Below, in pieces: positions 36,316-44,657 of a stretch of 57,236 bases of DNA (position 1 is the first letter of the stretch; each line of letters starts with the position of its first letter). Below the pieces are notes generated by a model that saw nothing but the letters and a program-made list of their open reading frames with translations, was not told where the DNA came from and did not search any database. The position numbers and the translations under genes were made by a program. Origin of the DNA: Paenibacillus sp. DMB20 (lineage in GTDB: Bacteria; Bacillota; Bacilli; Paenibacillales; Paenibacillaceae); the NCBI RefSeq assembly GCF_000987955.1, contig NZ_LAZU01000023.1, positions 1 through 57,236 on the forward strand. Reading direction: 5' to 3'.

Positions 36316-37434
36316 TCAGTCACCGTACCTTACCCTTTCTTCCCGCATAGGGGAGAGCCGGACGTCGAGCGCGATGTCCGGCCCCAGCTCTTTTAATATG
36401 CCGGAAAGATCCGTAAACTGCTCCATATGATAGACGCCTCCAGGCATAGCCGAGTTCATAACCATCGCAGCCGCCGCTGCCGCCACCTGGGCCGTCGCGT
36501 CGGATTGATTCCTCCCACGGATCAAGCATTCGGCACTTTCGGTCCTTCCCTCTTGGCTTCTTCCCCAAGCTTCCGCCTTGACGGCAAAGCGGTCTCCTCC
36601 GAAGCGCAGCAGCTTAAGGCTCCGGACAATCAGCCTGCGGATCCAACCGACTTGCAGCAGGCGGACCATCCCCGTTTTACCGGCAACGGCGAGCAATCCG
36701 GTGACGATGGCAGAGTCGAGACAGAATCTCGTGGAAACGGAGGGAACCTCCAGGGTCCGGGGAAGAGCTTGCTGATCGGAAAACGGAAAACGATAGGCTC
36801 TCCGGCGGCCGATACCGCCGCCGAAATCGAATGTTTTGCCGTCCGTAAAACTTCGCACCTTCACCTGTTGGCGGTTTTCCATCACTTTAAACCGAGCTCC
36901 CATATTCTCTACCGTCCATTCGATCGCCGCTTGCCCATGGGCGTCTCCCTGTCCGAGCATGATCGCCAGCTCAATCCTCTCCGCTCCTCCAAGCTTCCGG
37001 TGTGCTTCAAGAGCAAGCAAATTGGTTAAGCCGGGGGCAAGCCCGACGCTCAGCAGCGCGATGGCGCCATATGCTGCCGCTTCATCCTTGTGCTGCTCTA
37101 CCTTCTCCAGAAACGCGCCGTTGGCCGTCACGTCGATATAATGGATTCCGCTGCGCAAACACTCATGGACTAAGCCGGTATCGATTTGCTCCAGACACGT
37201 GATCATCAGCTTGACTCCATCCAGCCGGCCGGGAGGCAAAGGCTTGCGGATATCGAGCTGCAGCGGTTTTACCTTGCCGCCGGTTGAACGGCTGAACCTC
37301 TCGGCCCGATCCAGCCTGCGGCCGGCGGCATACACCTTGCCCGGGTACCTCTCGCCCAGTATCCTGCAGATGGTGCTTCCTACATGGCCGTAGCCGCCGA
37401 CGACAACAATATCTTCTTTCTTATGCATTTCCAT
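36316..37434 (-). CDS. Saccharopine-dehydrogenase-like NAD(P)-binding protein
   Basis: About 372 residues. MHKKEDIVVVGGYGHVGSTICRIL carries the Rossmann loop GGYGHVG, and LMITCLEQIDTGLVHECLRSGIHYIDVT is the typical saccharopine-dehydrogenase/CE-reductase second strand set, followed by GLAPGLTNLLA. The substrate is unknown. Starts at 37434 (ATG), 37437 (GTG) and 37428 (ATG) are all possible. The promoter at 37455-37478 overlaps a Fur-like box, so iron-regulated expression is possible, as for opine-metallophore dehydrogenases, but no metallophore genes are nearby. Confidence 0.7.
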   Translation of the reverse strand: MEMHKKEDIVVVGGYGHVGSTICRILGERYPGKVYAAGRRLDRAERFSRSTGGKVKPLQLDIRKPLPPGRLDGVKLMITCLEQIDTGLVHECLRSGIHYIDVTANGAFLEKVEQHKDEAAAYGAIALLSVGLAPGLTNLLALEAHRKLGGAERIELAIMLGQGDAHGQAAIEWTVENMGARFKVMENRQQVKVRSFTDGKTFDFGGGIGRRRAYRFPFSDQQALPRTLEVPSVSTRFCLDSAIVTGLLAVAGKTGMVRLLQVGWIRRLIVRSLKLLRFGGDRFAVKAEAWGRSQEGRTESAECLIRGRNQSDATAQVAAAAAAMVMNSAMPGGVYHMEQFTDLSGILKELGPDIALDVRLSPMREERVRYGD

Positions 37435-37448
37435 CACCGCATCCTGTA

Positions 37449-37478
37449 TAATATGGTTAATTAAGAATCATTCTCAAT
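37449..37478 (-). promoter_or_regulatory. Promoter overlapped by a Fur-like box
   Basis: On the minus strand TTGAGA and TATTAT are spaced 18 bp. The 15-mer TGAGAATGATTCTTA (37462-37476) matches the 7-1-7 Fur pattern TGATAATNATTATCA at 11 of 14 defined positions, with paired G/C changes in both arms. The site covers the -35 region of the gene at 36316-37434. Confidence 0.5.
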
Positions 37479-37578
37479 TATAGTGACAGCGATGAAATTC
37501 ACCATCCCATATATGTGGGATATCGAATGATTCCGATCTTATTCACGTTATCAACCTTTGGATTAGGAGAGCTCCATT

Positions 37579-38664
37579 ATGAAGACCACCAGACAAACGC
37601 CCCGAGTCAAACAACAGATTATCCGTCTCGGCGCCGCATCCATGACGTCTCCCGATTTTCGTTCCAAACTGCTTTCGCTTTTGCGTGAAACGGTACCCTT
37701 CGATGCGGCCTGCTGCACGCATGTCGATCCGAATACGCTGCTCTCCACCGGCGCCGTCACCGAAGAAAACATTGAGGCGATCCATCCGCATCTGTTCAGA
37801 ATTGAGTATGGAAAGGGGGATTACAATGCCTATGAACAGCTGGTACATGCCGAGACGCCTGTTGCCACTTTATTCGAGGCAACGGAAGGACAGCCCGAAC
37901 GCAGTGCCCGGTACCGGGAAGTGCTGCGTCCTGCCGGCTTCCATGACGAGCTGCGAGCCGCCCTCGTCCATGACCGGGCCTGCTGGGGATATTTAACCCT
38001 TTACCGCAATACGGGGCAGCCCGTCTTTTCACCGGATGAACGCAAATTCATCGCCATCCTGGCGCCGGTAATCGCAGCCTGCCTGCGGACCTACAGCGTT
38101 GCCCTGCCTGAATCGGGTTCCGTTGGGTCCGAAGGCGGGAATGAACCCGGCATCGCCATCCTGTCCGGCCAATTAGCGCTACTCTCTACCAATCCTGCGG
38201 CAGATGCCTGGATCCGAAAGCTGCAGTCATGGGAACGGATTGACAGCGGTACGCTCCCCCGTCCGATCCGTGCCGTCAGCACGCGGGCGCTCCATGCCGC
38301 TTCCCAATCTCCGGCGCTGGCCAAAGCTTGCATCCGCATGCCGGACGGGCCGTATTTGACGGTCAGGGCCAGCCGCCTTCAAGCCGTTAACGGCGATATT
38401 CAGCTGGCCGTTACATTCGAACCGGCGCGTCCGTCGGACATGCTGCCCATCATAGCGGAAGCGTATCAATTCACCGAGCGCGAGCTGCAGCTGTTGGAAG
38501 GCCTCATACGCGGACTGTCCACCAAAGAGTTGGCGGCTACCCTTCATATCTCTGCTTACACCGTCCAGGATCATTTGAAGTCCATCTTCGCCAAGACGGG
38601 GGTTGCCAGCCGCAGAGAGCTGATCTGGCATCTGCATTCCCGTTTCAGCCTTCCGAATGTTTGA
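37579..38664 (+). CDS. LuxR-type regulator with GAF-like sensory domain
   Basis: The 361-residue protein starts after GGAGAG. Residues about 20-170 form a GAF-like domain (RETVPFDAACCTHVDPNTL; ALVHDRACWGYLTLYR). The C-terminal LuxR helix-turn-helix is at about 295-350: FTERELQLLEGLIRGLSTKE, then HISAYTVQDHLKSIFAKTG. The signal and targets are unknown. It is divergent from the saccharopine-dehydrogenase-like gene, with 140 bp between the starts, and may control it. Confidence 0.85.
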   Translation: MKTTRQTPRVKQQIIRLGAASMTSPDFRSKLLSLLRETVPFDAACCTHVDPNTLLSTGAVTEENIEAIHPHLFRIEYGKGDYNAYEQLVHAETPVATLFEATEGQPERSARYREVLRPAGFHDELRAALVHDRACWGYLTLYRNTGQPVFSPDERKFIAILAPVIAACLRTYSVALPESGSVGSEGGNEPGIAILSGQLALLSTNPAADAWIRKLQSWERIDSGTLPRPIRAVSTRALHAASQSPALAKACIRMPDGPYLTVRASRLQAVNGDIQLAVTFEPARPSDMLPIIAEAYQFTERELQLLEGLIRGLSTKELAATLHISAYTVQDHLKSIFAKTGVASRRELIWHLHSRFSLPNV

Positions 38665-38699
38665 ACGCTCTCCTGGGCTGCCGTCCTTCCCGAGACTAG

Positions 38700-38729
38700 A
38701 AAAAAGCAGGAGGATCATCCTCCTGCTTC
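38700..38729 (-). terminator. Terminator of the SCP/CAP gene
   Basis: GAAGCAGGAGGATGATCCTCCTGCTTTTTT on the minus strand is a perfect 10-bp stem with a T-tract. It may also end the convergent LuxR transcript. Confidence 0.85.
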
Positions 38730-38775
38730 CAAAATGAATATCGATAAGTGCATGTTCAAAAACGAACGGCCGTGA

Positions 38776-39461
38776 TTATTGGCTAATAAATTCCTGAACC
38801 CAATAACCGTTGTAATAACCTACGCCGATCATCGTGAAGTTCGGAGACATGATGTTTTTGCGGTGGCCTTCGCTGTTCATCCAGGAATTCATCACTTCTT
38901 CAGGCGTGCGCTGTCCCTTGGCGATGTTCTCTCCGGCATAACGATACGAAATCCCGTACTTTTTCATCATATCGAACGGGGAACCGTATGTCGGGGAATT
39001 GTGATCGAAATAGTTTTTGCTGTTCATATCCTTGGCTTTATCCAAAGCCATAACCGTTAACGCGTCATTTACGGTAAGAGCTTTCAGCCCTGCTTTGGCA
39101 CGTTCTTTATTGACGAGCTCAACCACGCGGCTTGCAAAAGCGGACTTTTCCGTTGACGCCGGGGCGGAAGGCTTGGTCGGCACAGCCGGCTTGCTGACCG
39201 ACGGAGCCGGAGCAGACGGCTTTTCCGGTTGCGGAGCTGCCGGTTGGCTTGCCTGCGGCGTTGCGACAGGCTTTTGGATGACCCAAGTAAAGTTTCCTCC
39301 CCAGTTTTGGCTTTCCATAAACTGCTGGATTTTTTTGCTGCCAGCTTTGAACGCTGTCGTCCGGAGCTGCTGCGAATGCGGAAGAAGGGAGCATAATGCC
39401 TACGGACAATACGGCTGCAATGCCGCCGCTAACGAATTTTTTTTATCATCGTATTTTTCAT
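38776..39461 (-). CDS. Secreted SCP/CAP-domain protein (YkwD-like), broken by two +1 insertions
   Basis: The ATG at 39461 follows AAGGAG. Runs of eight T (39437-39444) and seven T (39330-39336) each carry one extra base. Repair gives 227 residues: signal peptide MKNTMIKKFVSGG...SAFAAAP, a short SxxxxxQQF segment (WQQKIQQFMESQNWGGN), a Pro/Ala/Lys-rich linker (residues about 60-100), and a CAP domain of about 120 residues. The domain has VVELVNKERAKAGLKAL, FDHNSPTYGSPFDMM and GENIAKGQRTPEEVMNSWMNS. These proteins are secreted by Bacilli during sporulation or stress; the biochemical role is unclear. Confidence 0.9.
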
Positions 39462-39583
39462 GGATTATTTCACATCTCCTTCAAGGATAAATGGTTACAA
39501 TTTTGTAATCATCGACATGAACAGTGTAACATATTCGACACCATACGCCATCCTTCAAAACTTGGAAAATGCATAAAAACACA

Positions 39584-39642
39584 AAAAAAACCATCTATAC
39601 CGCTGTTGAAGTTATATCCCCCGCAGCAGATAGACGGTTTTA
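39584..39642 (-). terminator. Terminator of the amino-sugar-acid operon
   Basis: On the minus strand AAACCGTCTATCTGCTG pairs imperfectly with CAGCGGTATAGATGGTTT, followed by TTTTT. It lies about 70 bp after the GntR gene. Confidence 0.65.
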
Positions 39643-39709
39643 AATACGACTTCTTTATGGCTTGATCATGTAGGTTTCTTCATTCTTGCAAACATTGGCG
39701 ATTTGCCGG

Positions 39710-40423
39710 TTACACGTCGTAATTCACGACATAACTTTGGAGCTCCGTATTATAAAAGCCTTCGCTGTATTCCACGGCACTTCCCTCTTCGCTGCAGGAG
39801 TAGCGCGATCTTTTTAACAGCGGGGCTCCCGGGGGAACGCCTAGGACCTCGGCCACATCCGCAGGCGGCACCGCCACCGCAAATTCATCCCTTAGCCGGC
39901 CGAAGGAAATATGCCTCTCCTCCAGCAGCTCATAGAGGGATTGGACCTTCAATTCGTTCAATTCCAGCTCCCCGATGTCCGCCGATAAGTAATGCGTATA
40001 ATGGATATACGGCTTTTGGTCCAAAACATAGACCCGTTCCAGCTTCAAGCAGCTCTTGCCGAATAAACGCCAAGGCTCGCTTCCCTCGGGGTTCTCCGCT
40101 ATTTCGGACCGGAGCCATACCTTTTGGATTTGATGGCCTTCCTCGACCAGCACTTCCGTAAAGCGTTTCAGCCTTGAGAGCTTGGTGCCCGACGTATTGC
40201 GGATGACCTTGGTGCCCTTTCCGCTCCCTTTTTCGAGATATCCCTCCTGCACAAGCTCCTGGATCGCCCCGCGTACCGTTATTTTGCTGACGCCAAACTC
40301 CTTCTCCAGCTGAGGCTCCGGCGGGATGTTCTCATGCAGGGGATAGACCCCGTGCAGGATCCTGTCTTTAATGATGTTCTTCAGCTGAACGTATAACGGT
40401 TTGTCATTCCGGCGTAAACTCAA
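39710..40423 (-). CDS. GntR-family (HutC/UTRA) regulator
   Basis: The 237-residue protein has an N-terminal GntR winged helix (PPEPQLEKEFGVSKITVRGA, residues about 33-52) and a C-terminal UTRA ligand domain (about 90-235, LERVYVLDQKPYIHYTHYL). It is the last gene of the operon, 11 bp after the kinase, and starts at a TTG. HutC-type regulators bind sugar phosphates or amino-sugar derivatives and release the operator on binding. The two identical palindromes before the first gene (44405-44418, 44451-44464) are the obvious candidate operators. Confidence 0.88.
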   Translation of the reverse strand: MSLRRNDKPLYVQLKNIIKDRILHGVYPLHENIPPEPQLEKEFGVSKITVRGAIQELVQEGYLEKGSGKGTKVIRNTSGTKLSRLKRFTEVLVEEGHQIQKVWLRSEIAENPEGSEPWRLFGKSCLKLERVYVLDQKPYIHYTHYLSADIGELELNELKVQSLYELLEERHISFGRLRDEFAVAVPPADVAEVLGVPPGAPLLKRSRYSCSEEGSAVEYSEGFYNTELQSYVVNYDV

Positions 40424-40433
40424 TCCTGATTCA

Positions 40434-41450
40434 CTACCTTTCTATATCTCCTGCCGCTTCCGTCATGGCACGAAAAATGTCGCTCTCCGTCGCCATGGGC
40501 GTATCTCCCGCCACCGTATGCGCAAGCATCCCCGCTGCCGCCGCAAACCGCACGGTTTGTTCCGGAGGATAACCCTCCAGCTCGCCATGAATGATCCCGC
40601 TGGCATATGCGTCCCCCGCTCCGATCCGGTCATAGACGGAGAAGGTAAGCTTGTCGGAGAAGTGAAACTTCGTATTCTTATAAAGATAACCGGTCAGGCT
40701 GTGCGTATTGTCATCATTGACGGACCGGTGCGTCCCGGCCACGGCGCTCAGCCCGAACCGCTCGGCCACAACCGGGATCAGCTCGACCAGCTGTTCCCCG
40801 CGCTCCGTTTTTGCCGATGAAAGGCCCAGTATATGCAAAGCGTCTTTCTCGTTCATGAGGACGATATCGGAGAGCCCCAGCATATCTTCATAATGCCGTT
40901 TGGCCTTCGAATACCCCTCCTCTCCCCAGAGCGAGGGGCGGTAATTGCAGTCGAAAATAACGGTGCCGCCCCGTTCCTTCACCTTTTCGGCGATAGACTT
41001 CATATGCTTCCGGACGGATTCGTTCATGGCCAGAGCGATCCCGCAAAAATGAACCGCGTCCACCGCATCCGCAATGCCGCCGTAGTCATAAGTCCTTTCC
41101 GGGGCCGTGTTAAAGCTGCTTCCCAGACGGTTGCTGTAGGTGACCCGGCTTGGCCGGACCCCAAAACCGTTCTCCAGGAAATACATGCCCAGATACTGCC
41201 CGCCCCGTTCGATAAACGATGTCGCAATCCCCAGTTTTCTTAGTGAAGACATTGCAGCTTCACCCAAGGGATTGGCGGGCAGCCTGGAAATCAGATACCC
41301 GGCATGGCCGAACCGTGACAATGCCGAAGCGACGTTTACGCCGGTTCCCGAGAACGAATAGTTGAGCGTAGAGGCTTGGGACAGCATATCATGGCCCGGC
41401 ACCTGCAGTCGCATCATGACTTCGCCGAAAGCCGCAATCCTCTTAGGCAT
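40434..41450 (-). CDS. PfkB-family sugar kinase (KDG-kinase type)
   Basis: The 338-residue protein starts RIAAFGEVMMRL and has the N-terminal GTGVNVASALSRFG substrate loop. The catalytic Asp is in YDRIGAGDAYASGIIHG (GAGD, residues about 280-296). These features match 2-keto-3-deoxygluconate kinases. It overlaps the aldolase gene by 8 bp, which couples production of KDPG with its cleavage. A role in phosphorylating the amino sugar acid before the lyase is the alternative. Confidence 0.85.
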   Translation of the reverse strand: MPKRIAAFGEVMMRLQVPGHDMLSQASTLNYSFSGTGVNVASALSRFGHAGYLISRLPANPLGEAAMSSLRKLGIATSFIERGGQYLGMYFLENGFGVRPSRVTYSNRLGSSFNTAPERTYDYGGIADAVDAVHFCGIALAMNESVRKHMKSIAEKVKERGGTVIFDCNYRPSLWGEEGYSKAKRHYEDMLGLSDIVLMNEKDALHILGLSSAKTERGEQLVELIPVVAERFGLSAVAGTHRSVNDDNTHSLTGYLYKNTKFHFSDKLTFSVYDRIGAGDAYASGIIHGELEGYPPEQTVRFAAAAGMLAHTVAGDTPMATESDIFRAMTEAAGDIER

Positions 41451-42198
41451 AACGGTCCGCCAGCCTTTTCATCGTCCGGGTCAGTTCCCGCACATCCTCC
41501 AGCCGCGTTAAACCGCTATCCTTATCGATGATCGACGAATACACATGCGGTATAACCCGCGGGACGCCGGCTTCCAGCGCGATTCGCAGAATTTCCTCGA
41601 AATTGTCCATATCGATGCCTCCGGTCGGTTCCAGGGCGAAGCCTTCCTCCGCACAAGCTTTCGCTACCGCGCGGTACTCTTCCTCCCTGCTCAGTCCTTC
41701 CATCGGAAAATATTTCAACGCGTTCCCGCCCATATCCTTCACAAGCCCAATGGCCGATTTCACGGGAACGATGGCAGGTTCTCCTTGAGCCGCGCTGATC
41801 GGTCCTGTGGAAATATTAACGAAGCCGGCTTCACCTGCAGGCGATACCAGACTGTTGATCCAGCTGTTTCGACCTCCCAGATTGGCTCGGGTTGCTCCCA
41901 CTGCCGGGAACACCTGATTGATGTGGCTTCCGGGATAGAACTTGGCGATTTCCGCTACGACGGCTGCCTGACGGTTATCTCCGGCACCCAGCCCGATGGA
42001 TACCGCGTCTTCGATCTCCTGACCGTACTGCTTCATGGCCGCAACCGCTTCTTCGACCGTGTTGTAATTCTTGGACAAAACTCCGACCAGCACATATCCC
42101 TCCGCGGCTTCGAATATCTCTTTGGCATTGGCGATATCCTTCGCCAACACGTTTAAAGCAACCCGGTCTTTGTAAAATCGCTTTTCAATCGTTGCCAT
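41443..42198 (-). CDS. dgaF: KDPG aldolase of the DgaF family
   Basis: The start is the ATG at 42198 after AGGGGGAC, giving 251 residues. The sequence (VALNVLAKDIANAKEIFEAA; SIGLGAGDNRQAAVVAEIAK; GNALKYFPMEGL with the Schiff-base Lys; ALEPTGGIDMDNFEEIL) matches the DgaF/DUF1341 family, which cleaves 2-keto-3-deoxy-6-phosphogluconate to pyruvate and glyceraldehyde-3-phosphate in glucosaminate catabolism. It begins two bases from the end of the ammonia-lyase gene, indicating translational coupling. Confidence 0.88.
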   Translation of the reverse strand: MATIEKRFYKDRVALNVLAKDIANAKEIFEAAEGYVLVGVLSKNYNTVEEAVAAMKQYGQEIEDAVSIGLGAGDNRQAAVVAEIAKFYPGSHINQVFPAVGATRANLGGRNSWINSLVSPAGEAGFVNISTGPISAAQGEPAIVPVKSAIGLVKDMGGNALKYFPMEGLSREEEYRAVAKACAEEGFALEPTGGIDMDNFEEILRIALEAGVPRVIPHVYSSIIDKDSGLTRLEDVRELTRTMKRLADRYA

Positions 42199-42199
42199 C

Positions 42200-43303
42200 T
42201 TAACGTCCCCCTGTAAGTTCCCGTATTTTCGCTTCAATGACCTGCAGATCGTCCCCCATCAGCGGACGGGGATCGATATCGAAATATCCCTGTCTGACGC
42301 CATAATCCCTTGTGTATATGGCAATTTCCCCATTTTGCAGGCGTTTGGCCGCTTCCTGTGCCGTTATGCCCGCTTCAACCGGATCGATGTGAACCCGTGC
42401 CCGGAAAATCGCCCGCCCGGCTTCGTCCTGCACGACCGTTACTTTAATGCCGGGAAGGTCATTTAACGGCATAAGCGCCTGAAGCGCTTCCTTTTCCTCC
42501 TCGCTTCTGTCTTCCTTGACGGTATATTCATCCAGCGCCTGAAGCAGCCCGAAAGTCGTTTCTTTTCCGACCTTCATGCTCCGGCCGATGCCGTGCAGTT
42601 GGACCTTCACCCAATCGATATAATTCCGCTTACCCGCGACAATGCCCGAAGTCGGTCCCTCTATCGCTTTGGAGCCGCTGTAAATGGCGAGATCCGAATA
42701 ACGGACATACTTCTGCAGATCTTCTTCCGCGGCCGCGTCCACGATCATCGGCACCCCTTTCCGCCGGGCCACCTCCCAGGCCTCCTCGACGGAGATCATG
42801 TTTTTCTGGACGGCATGATGCGATTTCACATAGAGCACGGCCGCCGTCTTGTCCGTAATGGCATCCTCGATATGCTCCACACGGCCTTCGTTGGCATAAC
42901 CGACTTCAACCAGCTTGCCGCCTCCCAGATAAACCATCGTCTCGACAGGGGCGCCATACTGCACATTATGGCCCTTCAATACGATGATCTCATTCACGGG
43001 TATGGCCTCCTGATGCAATCGCTCGCTCAAACGGCGGTTTCCGCGCGTAACGATCGCAGCCACGGATAAAGCGATCCCGCTGGACGCGGAATTGACAACC
43101 ACCGCAGCCTCCGAGCCGATCACGCTCGCAACGTGATCACCGGCTTTATCGACGAGATCCGCAATCTCCACGTAACGCTGACCGCCCTGCTTCATCGCTT
43201 CCATCACCGTGTCGGTCGGAGCGGAAACGCCCAGGATGCTCATCCGTCCGCTGGCATTAATGACTCGTTTCAGACCGTACTTCGCATTCCATGAATTGTC
43301 CAT
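42200..43303 (-). CDS. dgaE: SelA-like PLP-dependent ammonia lyase (DgaE family)
   Basis: The 367-residue protein opens GLKRVINASGRMSILGVSAP, the typical start of SelA-like lyases. The PLP-binding Lys is Lys212 in IYSGSKAIEGPTSG. DgaE of Salmonella removes ammonia from D-glucosaminate-6-phosphate to give KDPG; here the free acid may be used, because a KDG-type kinase follows. The start has AAGGAG eight bases upstream and lies 46 bp inside the end of the amidohydrolase gene. It is not selenocysteine synthase: no selenium genes are present. Confidence 0.85.
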   Translation of the reverse strand: MDNSWNAKYGLKRVINASGRMSILGVSAPTDTVMEAMKQGGQRYVEIADLVDKAGDHVASVIGSEAAVVVNSASSGIALSVAAIVTRGNRRLSERLHQEAIPVNEIIVLKGHNVQYGAPVETMVYLGGGKLVEVGYANEGRVEHIEDAITDKTAAVLYVKSHHAVQKNMISVEEAWEVARRKGVPMIVDAAAEEDLQKYVRYSDLAIYSGSKAIEGPTSGIVAGKRNYIDWVKVQLHGIGRSMKVGKETTFGLLQALDEYTVKEDRSEEEKEALQALMPLNDLPGIKVTVVQDEAGRAIFRARVHIDPVEAGITAQEAAKRLQNGEIAIYTRDYGVRQGYFDIDPRPLMGDDLQVIEAKIRELTGGR

Positions 43304-44382
43304 TGATCACGACTCCTTTAGGTTCGATGTTACGACCGTATACTCTTCGTTCCCCTTCCGAATCCACCAATTCCACTGCCTCGTCGTTCAAGGCAAAAAC
43401 CGTCAAATTCGCTGCCTCCCCAACATGAATCCGGCCAAGCTCCGGCCTGCCCAGCCAGCGGGCCGCATGCTCCGTGACCAGCGGGATCACTTCCTGCAGC
43501 GGATAGCCCAGGCCGAGAAATTTCGTGAGCACGTTCGCCATGCTGTATACCGGCCCATGCAGCCGGTTCCCCCGGTAAATATCCGTGCTGATCGTATCCG
43601 GGCGGATGCCGTGGAGCTTCGCCGCTTCAGCCACCCGGAAGGAAAAGCTGGCCGTGCCATGACCCACGTCCAAATGAACGCCGCGCCGAACAGCCTCCGT
43701 CAGCACCTTTAGCGGCCCTCCGCTCTCGTCAAACAAATTATTGCTTTTTCCGTTAAGATAATGGGTGATGATATCGTTCTTCCTCAGCATCGGAATGACC
43801 TCCGTAATGTCGGGAGGCGCCGATCCGATATGCACCATAAGCGGGAGCCCCGTTTCATCCGACAGCTCCCTGGCAATGACAAGCGGCCGGATGCCGCTAT
43901 CCTTCACCACGCTTCGGCTGATTCTCGCTTTCAAGCCGACGATAAACCCAGGGTAGGCATGGGCGGCGCTCAAAACTTTTTGCCGGTCGATCCACTCCAG
44001 ACGGGATAACTCGTCCACCCTTTGCAGCCCGATCCGCGATATGTTTAAAAAAAGCAAACACATTCGTCAATGCCTGTTCAGCGCTCCTGGCAAGGTCGCC
44101 GATCCGGTCGGCGCCGCAGCTTCCCGCGTCCACGATCGTGGTTACACCCTGCTTCACTCCGATTTCATCGATCTCATCGCCGTAAGGATCGAATTCAGGA
44201 AACGCATGAACATGCATATCGATCCAACCGCTGGATACATATAAGCCTGAGCAATCCTTTACGATGCTCCCGTGCCCCAGGCCTCCTGCGGTTATCCCTG
44301 CAACAGTTCCGTTTTCAATCTCGATGTCAACCTCTGTCCCGTCAACAAACCTCAAATTTCGCAATACATATCGTTCTTGTAT
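43257..44382 (-). CDS. Amidohydrolase/deacetylase-family metallohydrolase (COG3964 type), broken by a +1 insertion
   Basis: Seven A (44047-44053) should be six: repair joins NVFAFLN to ISRIGLQRVDELSRL and gives about 374 residues. Metal ligands: HVH in GWIDMHVHAF, a carboxylated-Lys position in GFIVGLKARIS, His in PLMVHIGSAP and DIITHYLNG, and Asp in DTISTDIYRG. This set is that of a binuclear amidohydrolase. In this operon the logical role is deacylation of an N-acyl amino sugar acid, an inference. The start is unclear: GGAGG (44391-44395) is spaced eight bases from an ATA at 44382, and the ATG at 44409 has no ribosome binding site and lies in the operator. Confidence 0.82.
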
Positions 44383-44404
44383 GGTTCTCACCTCCAGCAA
44401 TAGG

Positions 44405-44464
44405 AACATTATAATGTTTACATTACCACGATATAAGGCAAACGTAAATAAACATTATAATGTT
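44405..44464 (-). promoter_or_regulatory. Two identical operator palindromes, probable GntR sites
   Basis: AACATTATAATGTT occurs at 44405-44418 and 44451-44464, perfect 14-bp palindromes 46 bp apart centre to centre. Each contains TATAAT, so a bound repressor would cover a -10 box. A cre-like sequence with two mismatches lies between them (about 44436-44451). The only regulator gene in the operon is the GntR protein. Confidence 0.75.
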
Positions 44465-44563
44465 TTGCCGAAATAAACGTTAAAATCGTCTGCGCATCCT
44501 GTTTCTCAAATAACAAGCGTATTTGGCGAGAAAAACGAGCCATGATGAACCCCACATTCATAT

Positions 44564-44608
44564 AAAAAAAGACCTCAAACCGTTCCACGGAAACGGATAA
44601 AGGTCTTT
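44564..44608 (-). terminator. Terminator of mglBAC
   Basis: On the minus strand AAAGACCT...CCGTTTCC pairs with GGAACGG...AGGTCTTT and is followed by further T. It lies about 50 bp after mglC. Confidence 0.8.
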
Positions 44609-44657
44609 CGACAAGCCAGGAATATTTCAAGCACTTAATACACTGTCAGGAGATGTT

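Noticed and set aside
36075..36323. 82-codon minus-strand frame between the SGNH and saccharopine-dehydrogenase-like genes
   Set aside because: It runs straight through the terminator at 36225-36260 and has low-quality composition.
42200..43303. L-seryl-tRNA(Sec) selenium transferase (SelA)
   Set aside because: Fold similarity only. The operon with a DgaF aldolase and sugar kinase, and the absence of selenium genes, favour a DgaE-type ammonia lyase.
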